This document shows, piece after piece, positions 28,019 through 36,389 of a stretch of 64,000 nucleotides of DNA. The translations under genes and the position numbers were made by a program. The DNA comes from Dialister hominis. GTDB lineage: Bacteria > Bacillota > Negativicutes > Veillonellales > Dialisteraceae. Positions within the stretch are counted from its first letter, which is position 1; each line of letters opens with the position of its first letter. The stretch lies in the NCBI RefSeq assembly GCF_007164725.1, contig NZ_AP019697.1, positions 2,132,501 to 2,196,500 of the forward strand, read 5' to 3'. The notes under the pieces were generated by a model that had not been told where the DNA came from, made no database searches, and worked only from the letters and a program-made list of their open reading frames with translations.

Positions 28019-28186
28019 TTAAATAGCGATTCTGACTTTCTTGGCTTCCGGTTTTCTGAGGCCGCTGATGGTTTCTACGTAATCGGCTCTTTCCAGTTTC
28101 CTGGCTGCCATGTAGCCGAAGTAGAAGTTATCCTTCTTCAATGCTTTGACTGCTTCCTTGTTTTCACGATCAATGATTTTTTCCAT
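28019..28186 (-). CDS. Small protein of the KLERA family (SP1), 55 aa
   Basis: First tandem copy and first gene of the SP1-SP4 transcript. The frame is open 35 codons upstream, but that part covers the promoter and leader. The ATG at 28186 follows GGAAGCATACAAA and matches the start of the other copies. The protein is a 55-residue helix-rich chain: a MEKIIDRENKEAVKALKK head, the aromatic core and a basic end. No database family comes to mind. Confidence 0.8.
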   Translation of the reverse strand: MEKIIDRENKEAVKALKKDNFYFGYMAARKLERADYVETISGLRKPEAKKVRIAI

Positions 28187-28247
28187 TTTGTATGCTTCCT
28201 TTCTGTGTTCATTTCTTTGATTTTCTTGATCTCTTCGATCTGTCCAT

Positions 28248-28277
28248 AGTATAGGTTTTTCAAGTAACAATATCCAA
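28248..28277 (-). promoter_or_regulatory. Promoter of SP1-SP4 operon
   Basis: TTGGAT, 18 nt, TATACT on the minus strand. It is divergent from the LysR gene 70 bp away, so LysR could act here (inference). Confidence 0.75.
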
Positions 28278-28349
28278 CTGTTTAAATTCATATATTTTAC
28301 ATGGTATTTTTGTTATAATGAAGAAAATGAACCATGGAAAGGAGTTACT

Positions 28350-29291
28350 ATGAACTTTCAATCGCTGCATTATTTCATCATGCTCGCGAGGGAGAAGAAT
28401 TTCACACGCGCAGCTGAGAAACTCCATATTTCCCAGCAGACGCTCTCTGCCAGCATCGCCGCGCTGGAGCGCGAGCTGAACTGCAAGCTTATCATCCGCC
28501 ATGTCCCCCTCGAGCTTACGTATGGAGGAAGGACCTTCTTCCATTACGCCCTCTCTCTCACAGGCGAAGAGGAATCCATGCGCCGCTCCCTCCTCGACAT
28601 CGCAGAAGAAAAAACAGGAGAACTGCGTATCGGCGTCGGCTATGTCCGCGGCAGGACCCTTCTTCCGCCCATCCTGAAGAAATTCGGGGACAAGCACCCG
28701 GGCGTCACATTCCGCATTCTGGAATCCACGAATAAACAGCTCAGGACCCGCCTCGTCGAAGGCGATATCGACCTCTCCATCGGGCACTACAGGGAAGTCC
28801 CGCCAGGCATTGAAATAGAACCGATCTACGAAGAACAAATCTGCCTCCTCATCACAAAGAAACTCTTCGACGAAACCGTAGAAGGCACCATCGAGGAAGT
28901 CTCCGCCGCTCTCCAGAGGGACGTCAAAGAAGGCATGCGTCCCTTCGCCAAATGCCCCTTCCTGAATACCCGGGGCGAAAACGTCTCCGGCTACTTCGAG
29001 ACACTCTACCTCGCCGAAGCGCCCTTCACACCCTTCATCCGCTGCATGTCCAACAACATGGAAACCCTCCTCTGCCTCTCCGGAAAAGGCATGGGCGCCC
29101 TCTTCTGCCCCCAGAACCTCGTCCGCTCCTCCCTTTCCAAAGAAGACCTCAGGGAAATGTACGTCATCCCCCTGCCGGAGACCAAGTATGCCATGTCCGT
29201 AGGCGTAAGGACAAAAGCCGCCCCCTGGTCCATCCGCGATGAATTCATACAGCTCCTGAAGGAAGAACTCGCGAGGGAGAATGGAATTTAA
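28350..29291 (+). CDS. LysR-family transcriptional regulator
   Basis: A 313-residue regulator. The N-terminal winged helix-turn-helix reads FIMLAREKNFTRAAEKLHIS and QQTLSASIAALERELNCKL. The C-terminal periplasmic-binding-like effector domain begins near residue 90 (GELRIGVGYVRG). Four cysteines are spread in the effector domain. GGAAAGGAGTTACT sets the start. It is transcribed divergently from the SP1-SP4 operon, the arrangement in which LysR proteins often control the neighbouring operon. The effector is unknown. Confidence 0.93.
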   Translation: MNFQSLHYFIMLAREKNFTRAAEKLHISQQTLSASIAALERELNCKLIIRHVPLELTYGGRTFFHYALSLTGEEESMRRSLLDIAEEKTGELRIGVGYVRGRTLLPPILKKFGDKHPGVTFRILESTNKQLRTRLVEGDIDLSIGHYREVPPGIEIEPIYEEQICLLITKKLFDETVEGTIEEVSAALQRDVKEGMRPFAKCPFLNTRGENVSGYFETLYLAEAPFTPFIRCMSNNMETLLCLSGKGMGALFCPQNLVRSSLSKEDLREMYVIPLPETKYAMSVGVRTKAAPWSIRDEFIQLLKEELARENGI

Positions 29292-29407
29292 AAAGGGGAA
29301 ATATTGAGGAAAACCATAAAAAGGGGAAAAAGAAAGAAAACCATACAACAGGAAAACCCTTAAAACAAAAGGGAAAATGGGAAAAGAAAAAAAACAGAAA
29401 ACAAAAA

Positions 29408-29423
29408 TGTTTCACGTGAAACA
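29408..29423. promoter_or_regulatory. parS site 2
   Basis: TGTTTCACGTGAAACA, a perfect ParB-binding palindrome, in the gap after the LysR gene. Confidence 0.93.
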
Positions 29424-29434
29424 TTTTTAGTAAA

Positions 29435-29790
29435 AGAAGGAAAACCTTACGACCGCAGCTTTGCTGCGTGGTAATCAAACCTATCCGCCGGCCTTTTTAG
29501 AAAATGAACCCCTTTCGGCGCATCCGCGCCACTTTCCCCTAACGGGGACAGCTTTTACCGCTGGTGCTGTTCGCCTTTTTATCACTTTCGATTTTGAAGA
29601 TGTGAGAGGAAACAATTTCAGCGCTTTTGGGAGTCCCCGTTAGGGGAAGCTGTCGAACTTTTAACACTGATGTTCGACTGAAGGTGTGCATGATTCATCG
29701 CACCTAAAACTATAAAAATGTTCCACGAGCATCGTGAGGTCGTCCGGTTTTTCGCCCGATTCCATCGAGCTTCTACAGTTTCCCCTCCAT
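29435..29790. repeat. Hairpin-mosaic intergenic repeat, block 7
   Basis: CCGCAGCTTTGCTGCGTGG, GTAATCAAACCTATCCGCCGG, GCATCCGCGCC, CTTTCCCCTAACGGGGACAGC and again CCCCGTTAGGGGAAGCTGTC in reverse at 29633-29652. It also holds a diverged part of the long module (AAGGTGTGCATGATTCATCG) at about 29680. Confidence 0.65.
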
Positions 29791-29800
29791 TTCCCCATCA

Positions 29801-29850
29801 AAAAAAGGGCTGTAACAAAATGGTTAATCATTTTGCTACAGTCCCCTTTT
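29801..29850. terminator. GGGCTGTnACAAAATG hairpin, solo copy
   Basis: AAAAAAGGGCTGTAACAAAATG / CATTTTGCTACAGTCCCCTTTT is a 20-bp imperfect palindrome. It works as a bidirectional terminator and is nearly the same as the right terminus of the IS1182 elements. Confidence 0.75.
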
Positions 29851-29909
29851 CTATTGGAATATTCCATTAAAGGATACTAACAAATGTATTTATTGGTTCT
29901 ATCTGAAAA

Positions 29910-30055
29910 CCTCAAAACCTCGCTTTGCTCGAGAACTACATCTCATTCCCCGGCTTCGCCGGGACCTTCTCCTTTGGAACAAGGTTAACACCCTTAAACC
30001 TCGCTTCGCTCGATGGAAATGCACCCCTCTCACGCAGCGAGCTTCTCCGGTTTTC
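29910..30055. repeat. Hairpin-mosaic intergenic repeat, block 8
   Basis: CTCGCTTTGCTCGAG, GAACTACATCTCATTCC, CCGGCTTCGCCGG, ACCTTCTCCTTTGGAACAAGGT and CTCGCTTCGCTCGA. The block at 47.57 kb is almost the same. Confidence 0.75.
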
Positions 30056-30070
30056 CTCCATTTCCGCATC

Positions 30071-30112
30071 AAAAAAAGCATTGAAAGCTCGTTTCGAGTT
30101 TTCAATGCTTTT
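30071..30112 (-). terminator. Intrinsic terminator of Sel1 genes 2-3
   Basis: AAGCATTGAAA(A)CTCG / CGAG(T)TTTCAATGCTT with T runs on both sides, about 13 bp after the stop of Sel1 gene 2. Confidence 0.88.
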
Positions 30113-30124
30113 TCTTTGGATTTC

Positions 30125-31210
30125 TTAAATCATATACCCGTTATGTTCGAGGACGGCTTCTGCTTCGTCTACGCCGTTTTCTGCGGCTGCTTCGATCCAG
30201 CGGAAGGCTTCGTCTCGGTTTTCTTCGGTGCCGTGGCCTTCAAGGTACATCATGCCTGCTGCGTACTGGGCGCGGGGGATGCCGGCTTCGGCGGCTTCTT
30301 TCATGTAGAGGAAGCCGTTTTTCTCGTCTTTTTCTTCGAGGCACAGGAGCGCGAGGGACATGAGGCTTTCTTCGTGGCCCATGGCAATGGCTTTCTTATA
30401 TAGAGAGACAGCTTTCTTTCTGTCTTTTTCTACGACAAAGCCCTGATCGTAATCGTAGGCAAGTTCAGCGAGTGCTTCGGGGATGCCGGCTTCGGCCGCT
30501 CTTTCGTACCAGCGGAAGGCTTTCTCCTGGTCTTCCTTGTCGTCGCTGTTTTCATAGACGGACGCGAGGAGCATGGCTGCTTCACCGTTGCCGTGTTTCC
30601 ACGACTTTTTCAGCCATTCAGCTGCTTTCTTCGTGTCTTTTTCCTTTTTCCAGGAGTTCAGGAGCATCTCGCCCACTTTGTATTCACTGTACTGGTCATG
30701 GAATTCTGCCGCTTTCTTGAAGCAGAGCATGGCGCGTTCTTCGTTTCTTGGAACGGCGTACCCTTCTTCGTAGGCGGAGCCCAGATCGTAGAGCGCACGC
30801 CAGTATTCAGCGAGCGCTGCTTTCGTCAGCCACTTTATGCCTTCTTCGAAATTGACGATGAGAGCGCCCAGATAGAAACGCCCTGCTTCATCCATCGCAA
30901 GGACGTCGCCGGAAACGGCAGCCTTGAGGACACGCGGGAAGCATTCATTCACGATATCCCACATTTCCTGATCATCGGTCCCGTTCACGAGGGAAATGCC
31001 GCAGAGTGCGCTGCCTTCCTCGTAACCTTTCTGGAACCATTTGACCGCTTTCCTTTCGTCGGCTTCGACGTGGCCGTAGCCTTCGCGAAGACAGCAGCCG
31101 ATGAGGTACATGGCTCTTGGCGCCCCCATCTTCGCTTCTTTCTGAAGTTCTACGACCGCTTCGTCGATTTTTCCCTGCATAAATAAAGACTCACCCTGTG
31201 ACTGATTCAT
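30125..31210 (-). CDS. Sel1-repeat (TPR-like) protein 2
   Basis: A 361-residue Sel1 solenoid: AMYLIGCCLREGYGHVEADE, ALYDLGSAYEEGYAVPRNEE, ALAELAYDYDQGFVVEKDRK and AQYAAGMMYLEGHGTEENRD are successive repeats with the AxxLGxxYxxG pattern. No export signal or catalytic domain. GGAGGG 3 nt before MNQSQGES sets the start. It follows Sel1 gene 3 by 15 nt, in one operon. Scaffold role inferred from the family. Confidence 0.87.
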   Translation of the reverse strand: MNQSQGESLFMQGKIDEAVVELQKEAKMGAPRAMYLIGCCLREGYGHVEADERKAVKWFQKGYEEGSALCGISLVNGTDDQEMWDIVNECFPRVLKAAVSGDVLAMDEAGRFYLGALIVNFEEGIKWLTKAALAEYWRALYDLGSAYEEGYAVPRNEERAMLCFKKAAEFHDQYSEYKVGEMLLNSWKKEKDTKKAAEWLKKSWKHGNGEAAMLLASVYENSDDKEDQEKAFRWYERAAEAGIPEALAELAYDYDQGFVVEKDRKKAVSLYKKAIAMGHEESLMSLALLCLEEKDEKNGFLYMKEAAEAGIPRAQYAAGMMYLEGHGTEENRDEAFRWIEAAAENGVDEAEAVLEHNGYMI

Positions 31211-31225
31211 TGTCCCTCCATACAA

Positions 31226-32548
31226 TCAGGCATTCAAATATTGCTGCATCAACAACTTCGCGTCAGGATCACCCTGCGCGTCACTTCTTCTGAAACATTC
31301 TTCAGCGGCGCGGAGATTTCTCGTCCCGCCGATGCCGGTCGCATAGCAGAGGCCAAGGAAATTTTCAGCCCTTGGATAGCCCTGCGCCGCTGCTTCCTTG
31401 AAACGCCTGACGGCGCCGTCCCCGTCCTGGTCACGGAGTGCCAGCTCGCCGAGCTCGCAGATGGCTTCCGCCTGTCCCTGCTCAGCGGCTTCTTCAAGGA
31501 GCGTCCTTCCTTTTTCTTCGTCGACTTCTGTGCCTGCCCCGTTCACATAGCAGTCGCCCAGAGAGGCGATGGCATCGATATCGCCGGTATCAGCAGCTTT
31601 CTCGATCCAACGGAAGCCTTCGCTGGCATCACTGTTCTTCGCAAGCCCCAGAAGGTGCATGCGTCCGATGGATCGCCCGGCAGGGACATTTCCCTTATCC
31701 CAGGCGGCCAGGTAGAGATCCATCGCTTTTTCGTAATTGATTTCTGTCCCGCGGCCGTAGAGGTAGCAGTCGCCGAGCTTGTACATGCAGCTCGGAGAGC
31801 CCTGCTCTGCGCCCTTCGTGAAGAATTCATACGCTTTGTCCATGTCCTGGGAAATGCCGTCGCCAAGGACGTACATCGTGCCCAGCGCATCCGACGCTTC
31901 CCCGTTTCCATGGTTCGAAGCGCGTTCAAAACAGGTCGCTGCCTTCTCCTTGTCCTCCTCGACGCCGATAGCGCCGTAGAAGCAGTCCCCGAGGCGCAGC
32001 TCCGCTTCGTGATACCCAAGCGCAGCCCCCTTCAGGAACCAGGTGAAAGCAAGCTTCGGATCATACCGCGAGAAACTTTCGTCCATCGCGATACGCCCTG
32101 CGTCCGCCATAGAAAGGCACAGCCCCTTCTCGGCTGAACGAACATACCAGTCATAGGCCTGATCCATATTGATCTTGCGTCCCAGGCCGCGTTCATAAAG
32201 AATCGCAATCTGGCGCATCGCAAAAGGATCGCCGGCCTTTGCCATCGGAAGAAGTTTCTTCATATGTTCTACATACTTCTCCGTCATTTCCTTCTTGTTT
32301 CCTTCTCCGTCCCGGTAGAGGATGAAGAATCCGGAGAGCACATCACCTGCTCTCCATCCGCTGTCCACCAGCTCTAGGAAACGGTCTCCATTCCAGCGTA
32401 CTTCCACCGCATAGAAATAGAAGAGCCCGAGCAAGTACTGATCCCTGCCATTTGCCGGGTCCTTCGCCAGCTCTTTCAAAAGCGAAAGACTCTCTGCAAA
32501 CTCTCCTGCGAGGAACAACGATTCCGCGCGTTTCGTTTCATTATCCAT
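31226..32548 (-). CDS. Sel1-repeat (TPR-like) protein 3
   Basis: A 440-residue Sel1 solenoid with at least eight repeats, including AMRQIAILYERGLGRKINMD, AELRLGDCFYGAIGVEEDKE, ASDALGTMYVLGDGISQDMD, CMYKLGDCYLYGRGTEINYE and AIASLGDCYVNGAGTEVDEE. The frame is open upstream, but GAGGGGCCTT before MDNETKRAES favours the start at 32548. No signal peptide. It is the first gene of the Sel1 pair. Function unknown beyond protein binding. Confidence 0.87.
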   Translation of the reverse strand: MDNETKRAESLFLAGEFAESLSLLKELAKDPANGRDQYLLGLFYFYAVEVRWNGDRFLELVDSGWRAGDVLSGFFILYRDGEGNKKEMTEKYVEHMKKLLPMAKAGDPFAMRQIAILYERGLGRKINMDQAYDWYVRSAEKGLCLSMADAGRIAMDESFSRYDPKLAFTWFLKGAALGYHEAELRLGDCFYGAIGVEEDKEKAATCFERASNHGNGEASDALGTMYVLGDGISQDMDKAYEFFTKGAEQGSPSCMYKLGDCYLYGRGTEINYEKAMDLYLAAWDKGNVPAGRSIGRMHLLGLAKNSDASEGFRWIEKAADTGDIDAIASLGDCYVNGAGTEVDEEKGRTLLEEAAEQGQAEAICELGELALRDQDGDGAVRRFKEAAAQGYPRAENFLGLCYATGIGGTRNLRAAEECFRRSDAQGDPDAKLLMQQYLNA

Positions 32549-32785
32549 AAGGCCCCTCATTTCAAGCCCGCTCCGCTCTTCCACGGATCGAAACTTCTTC
32601 ACCTTTATCATACATTGAATTTTGTCGAAAAATAATAATAAATATTATAATTTTTCTATATTATAGAAAATAGTCTGAAAAAATGGGACTATTTTTACTG
32701 TTTTAGTTATAGAGATATATGTAAAACTTTAGAGAAAAGAGACATACCATAGAAAAAAGTAACAATATGGTGGACGTAAGATTGA
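32549..32785. other. AT-rich promoter region of Sel1 pair
   Basis: Very AT-rich stretch (TATAATTTTTCTATATTATAG near 32646) that likely holds the minus-strand promoter. No gene seen. Confidence 0.45.
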
Positions 32786-32789
32786 CGCG

Positions 32790-33370
32790 AGCGAGGATTG
32801 AAAACCGGACAGCCTCGCGATGCGAGGGGAAAAGGATTTTAAAACCGAACAACCCGCCTGCGGCTGAGGGAGATGAAAACCTTTACAACCAAGCTGCGCG
32901 AGAGTAAAAAGGAAAACCTTCACAACCAGTCTGAAGGCTGTTGGAAATGAACCTCCTCAGTCGACTCCGTCGCCAGCTCCCCCTACGGGGCGAGCTCTGA
33001 AACCATTTCCCTGCTTCGCAAAGGAAAACATGCAAACCTCGCTGCGCTCGTAGTAATCAACCCTATCCGCCAGCCTTTTTAGAAACTGCACCTTTGAAAA
33101 CCACAAAACCAGCCTAACGGCTGAGGAAATGCAACTCATCCGTCGGCTCCGCCGCCACCTTCCCTTCCAGGGCAAGGTCAAAGGCAATTCTTCCCTCCGT
33201 TGTGGGCAGCTCGCGATGTGAAATGAAAAAATCAATGGTTTTGTTTTGAACTTATATAGGCACCTTCCCCGTCTGGGAAGGCGAGTGTTAGCGGCGCTCG
33301 GAAAAATCAGGACTCAGGAATGCCGAGCAGCGCGAGGTTGTCTGGTTTTCCTTCAGCCCGGAGCTGGTTG
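32790..33370. repeat. Hairpin-mosaic intergenic repeat, block 9
   Basis: One of the longest blocks: CCTCGCGATGCGAGG, CCCGCCTGCGGCTG, CAGTCTGAAGGCTG, CAGCTCCCCCTACGGGGCGAGCT, CTCGCTGCGCTCG, GTAATCAACCCTATCCGCC, CCAGCCTAACGGCTG, CGGCTCCGCCG, ACCTTCCC..GGGCAAGGT and CCTTCCCCGTCTGGGAAGG. No gene is supported. Confidence 0.78.
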
Positions 33371-33434
33371 TCTGGTTTTCTTTTCTTTTTCCATTTTTTC
33401 CCTCTCTTTTCATACTCCCCATTGCCAAAAAAGA

Positions 33435-35245
33435 GGGGATGTGACAAAATTCATCCCAACAAAAAAGGCTCTGCCCCGGATCATTTGGTCCGGGGCAGAG
33501 CCTTTCGTGTTATAATTTTTTACAATGAAAAATAACAACACTAGCAATCATTTTACCGCAGAACAAGGCATTTTGCCAATGTTTCCCTCTGAGATTCTCA
33601 ATGTCGATGATCCTGTTTTAATGTATGACAGATTTATGGAGGAAATCGATCTTAAAAAGTACCTTCGTTACATACCGACGCGTGGCGCTGGCAGACCCAG
33701 GTATAATCCCGTCAACATGCTGAAAACGATCATCTATGGTTTCGCAGAAGAAGGATATTGCTCTTTTAGAAAACTTGAAGATAATTGCAGGGTTAATATC
33801 AGATATATGTACCTGATGAATTATGAAGCCCCATCCTATCGGACATTCTGTCATTTCGTGAAGGGCTTTCTTAAGTATTCTCTCAAGGATATCTTTTATT
33901 CAATTACGAAAGAACTCTGCGGCAAACTCAACGTGGATTTGCAGCATATATATATTGACGGTTCCAAGTTTGAAGCGAACGCAAATAAATACAGCTGGGT
34001 ATGGAAGAAATCCGCTGAAAAATCCCGCTACAAGCATTTTGCCAAGATTACCAGCCTTTTTGAGTTACTCAATGATGATCTTAAGTATGACCATATGAGT
34101 GTAAACATCAATACAGAATACGCTCCGGACTATCTGCGTCTGGTATTGGATAAATTAAAAGAAATCTGGCAGATTGATGAGACGGCCTTTGTTCATGGAA
34201 GCGGGCATCGCAAGTCCGATCATCAACGCAAGTATGAGCAGCTTAAGGCATATACATCAAAACTTGAAGAATATGTTGAGAAGATACAGATATGCGGTAC
34301 TTCCAGAAACAGTTATTCGAAGACCGATACGGATGCAACATTCATGCGAATCAAGTCGGACTACATGGGAAATGATCAGCTTCTGCCTGCATACAATGTC
34401 CAAATAGGTGTTGCCGATGAATTTATTGCCGTAATTGATGTTAACCAGTATCGTTCAGATATGGATTGCTTCGTACCGCTGATGGAGGAATTCCACGAAG
34501 TCTATGGGGCTTATCCTAAGTATCCTGTGGCAGATGCAGGATATGGATCTTTCAACAATTACATCTATTGCGAGCAGCACGGTATGGAAAAGTATATGAA
34601 ATTCCCCATGTACAAGAAAGAAACGAAAGACAAGAAATACCATACCAATCCGTTTCGGCCAATAAACTTTAGAGTTGATGAGAATGGAACCATCCGTTGT
34701 CCAAATGACAGGGCTTTCAAATTTATCTATAGACATCTGGTCAGAGGGAACTTATACGGCAGGCAGGAGGAAGTATTTGAATGCGAAGACTGCCAAGGAT
34801 GCCCGCTGGCAGAGCAATGTAAAAAGACCCCGAAGAACAAAAGAATCTCATTGAGCAGAGAACGGAATAACATGTACCAGGAGGTTCAGGATAATCTGGA
34901 AAGCATCCATGGAGCCCTGCTAAGAATGAACCGGTCAATCCAGGCTGAAGGAACTTTTGGAATCATGAAACATGACAGATGGTACAAAAGAATCGTCAGA
35001 AAAGGGATAGATTCTGTAAAAGCCGAGTTATACCTGGTAGCACTTGGCTATAATTTAAGGAAATACATCACAAAAATAATGCGTATAAGGATTGCCGCCT
35101 AAGACAATATAATTAAAAGTCTTATGGGGGTAAGGGGGCTTACGCGCATTTTTACGTAAAAGGCTTACAGCAGAGCTAAAAATGATGAAATAAAGACGCA
35201 AAAAAGAGGCTGCAACAAAATGATTAACCATTTTGTCACAGCCCC
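33435..35245 (+). mobile_element. IS1182-family element, copy 1 (1811 bp)
   Basis: Bounded by inverted ends GGGGATGTGACAAAATTCAT and GGGGCTGTGACAAAATGGTT (right end read on the minus strand). All three copies in the window have exactly this length. Each end also carries a hairpin: GGCTCTGCCCCGGA..TCCGGGGCAGAGCC on the left and GCTGCAACAAAATG..CATTTTGTCACAGC on the right. No obvious target duplication; the flanks are A runs on the left and T runs on the right. Confidence 0.93.
33525..35102 (+). CDS. IS1182-family DDE transposase, copy 1
   Basis: A 525-residue transposase with an N-terminal DUF772 domain (RYNPVNMLKTIIYGFAEEGY) and a DDE domain: IYIDGSKFEANANKYSW (first Asp), PVADAGYGSFNNY (second Asp) and QAEGTFGIMKHDR (Glu). 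A four-Cys zinc cluster CEDCQGCPLAEQCKK lies before the Glu. It differs from copies 2 and 3 by one residue (His for Leu in KSRYKHFAK). TATAAT ends only 8 nt before the ATG and no ribosome-binding site is visible, so the message is probably leaderless. Confidence 0.95.
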   Translation: MKNNNTSNHFTAEQGILPMFPSEILNVDDPVLMYDRFMEEIDLKKYLRYIPTRGAGRPRYNPVNMLKTIIYGFAEEGYCSFRKLEDNCRVNIRYMYLMNYEAPSYRTFCHFVKGFLKYSLKDIFYSITKELCGKLNVDLQHIYIDGSKFEANANKYSWVWKKSAEKSRYKHFAKITSLFELLNDDLKYDHMSVNINTEYAPDYLRLVLDKLKEIWQIDETAFVHGSGHRKSDHQRKYEQLKAYTSKLEEYVEKIQICGTSRNSYSKTDTDATFMRIKSDYMGNDQLLPAYNVQIGVADEFIAVIDVNQYRSDMDCFVPLMEEFHEVYGAYPKYPVADAGYGSFNNYIYCEQHGMEKYMKFPMYKKETKDKKYHTNPFRPINFRVDENGTIRCPNDRAFKFIYRHLVRGNLYGRQEEVFECEDCQGCPLAEQCKKTPKNKRISLSRERNNMYQEVQDNLESIHGALLRMNRSIQAEGTFGIMKHDRWYKRIVRKGIDSVKAELYLVALGYNLRKYITKIMRIRIAA

Positions 35246-35252
35246 TTTTTGG

Positions 35253-36239
35253 TTACTGTTTATTTCCCGCGTAGTTGCCTGGGAGGAAGTAGAGGGGATC
35301 GACGGCTGTGCCGTTGACTCTGACTTCGTAGTGGCAGTGCGGGCCGGTGCTGTTTCCGGTGCTGCCCATGATGGCGATGACGCTGCCCTGGTCGACGTGC
35401 TGGCCTACGGTGACGAGAATGCCGGAGTTATGGCCATATCTTGTGACGAGGCCGCCGGGGTGCTTGATTTCGACGAGGTTGCCGTAGCCGCCTACCCAGC
35501 CTGCCTGGGTGACGGTGCCGGATGCTGTAGCTTCGATTGGGAGGCCGTAGTCGCCTGCGATGTCGATGCCTTCATGGTAGGTAGAGCCTATGCCGCCTCC
35601 GGGGCTGGAACGGTAGCCAAAGTAGCTGGAGATCTCGCCTTTGACGGGCCAGATATCCGGTGTGGTGGCATTAGTATTGAGGAGCTGGACCTGCATGCCG
35701 TAGGTCTGGTTCATGAGTTCTTCTCTTAGGGTGATCATGGTCCTAATCTGGGAATCGAGACGGGAGTCAAGTTTCCTCATTTCACGGAGAAGGTCGCCCG
35801 GTGTGGCAACGGATGCGCTGCCATCGTCAGTTTCCTGTGCGGTCCCGGATGATTGATGGTCGGAGGCGGATACGTCTCTTGCCTTATCCGGTACGGTGGA
35901 TGCACCGCCCTGGCCTCCCTGGCCGCCATTCTGCACGTTGGCGCCGGCGCCGTTATTATTGGCTTTGATCATGTCCTGAAGCTGGCTGGAGATTTTTTCG
36001 ATGGCTTTTGTCTTGTCATTCAGGGCTTCCATCTTTTCTTCTGCCATTTTCAACTGGTTTCTATAGAGTGTATTCTCCTGGCGGAGGGACGTCATAGAAT
36101 ACGCGGAATAACCGCCAATGCAGATGCTTGCCGCGAATACGACAGCCGCCGCAATGGCGCCGATTTTCAGTTTTTTGATTTCCTGCCCGGTGAAGCTGAA
36201 TGAAACTTCGCCGGTTTCTTTATTTTCGGTTTTTTTCAT
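35253..36239 (-). CDS. M23-family (LytM) peptidase, membrane-anchored
   Basis: A 328-residue putative murein endopeptidase. One N-terminal membrane segment (residues 26-49) is followed by a coiled-coil-like region to about 85, a Gly/Asn/Ser-rich linker and a second coiled coil. The LytM domain starts near 200. Its zinc ligands are visible as HEGIDIAG (H-x3-D) and HCHYEV (H-x-H). Either it cuts peptidoglycan cross-links or, like EnvC/NlpD, it activates amidases; the ligands suggest it is active. It ends 7 nt from IS copy 1, whose right-end hairpin now serves as terminator. It lies 150 bp after the DUF4446 gene. Confidence 0.92.
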   Translation of the reverse strand: MKKTENKETGEVSFSFTGQEIKKLKIGAIAAAVVFAASICIGGYSAYSMTSLRQENTLYRNQLKMAEEKMEALNDKTKAIEKISSQLQDMIKANNNGAGANVQNGGQGGQGGASTVPDKARDVSASDHQSSGTAQETDDGSASVATPGDLLREMRKLDSRLDSQIRTMITLREELMNQTYGMQVQLLNTNATTPDIWPVKGEISSYFGYRSSPGGGIGSTYHEGIDIAGDYGLPIEATASGTVTQAGWVGGYGNLVEIKHPGGLVTRYGHNSGILVTVGQHVDQGSVIAIMGSTGNSTGPHCHYEVRVNGTAVDPLYFLPGNYAGNKQ

Positions 36240-36389
36240 GTTTGCCTGCTGTCTATTGAATGCGTCCTAAGTTTCCTGCCCCCACAGAAAACCGAACGTC
36301 CGGTCACTTCCTGATTTCCCGGCGCTTCCCCGCGCCGTCTCTTCCATTCCCCGGATAGCGGACATATGCCCGCGGTCTTTCTGTCTTTC

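Larger units (their letters stand above)
27600..28200 (-). repeat. Three 198-bp tandem repeats, each carrying one small gene
   Basis: The stop codons at 27623, 27821 and 28019 and the starts at 27790, 27988 and 28186 are each exactly 198 bp apart. Units at 27.8 and 28.0 kb are almost identical, including the spacer with its ribosome-binding site. The unit at 27.6 kb differs near the gene end. This shows recent tandem amplification. Confidence 0.92.

Noticed and set aside
27600-28200. CRISPR array
   Set aside because: The repeat unit is 198 bp, encodes a protein and has no unique spacers; no cas genes are present.
28260-29348. 362-codon open frame opposite the LysR gene
   Set aside because: Antisense shadow; the plus strand encodes a standard LysR protein.
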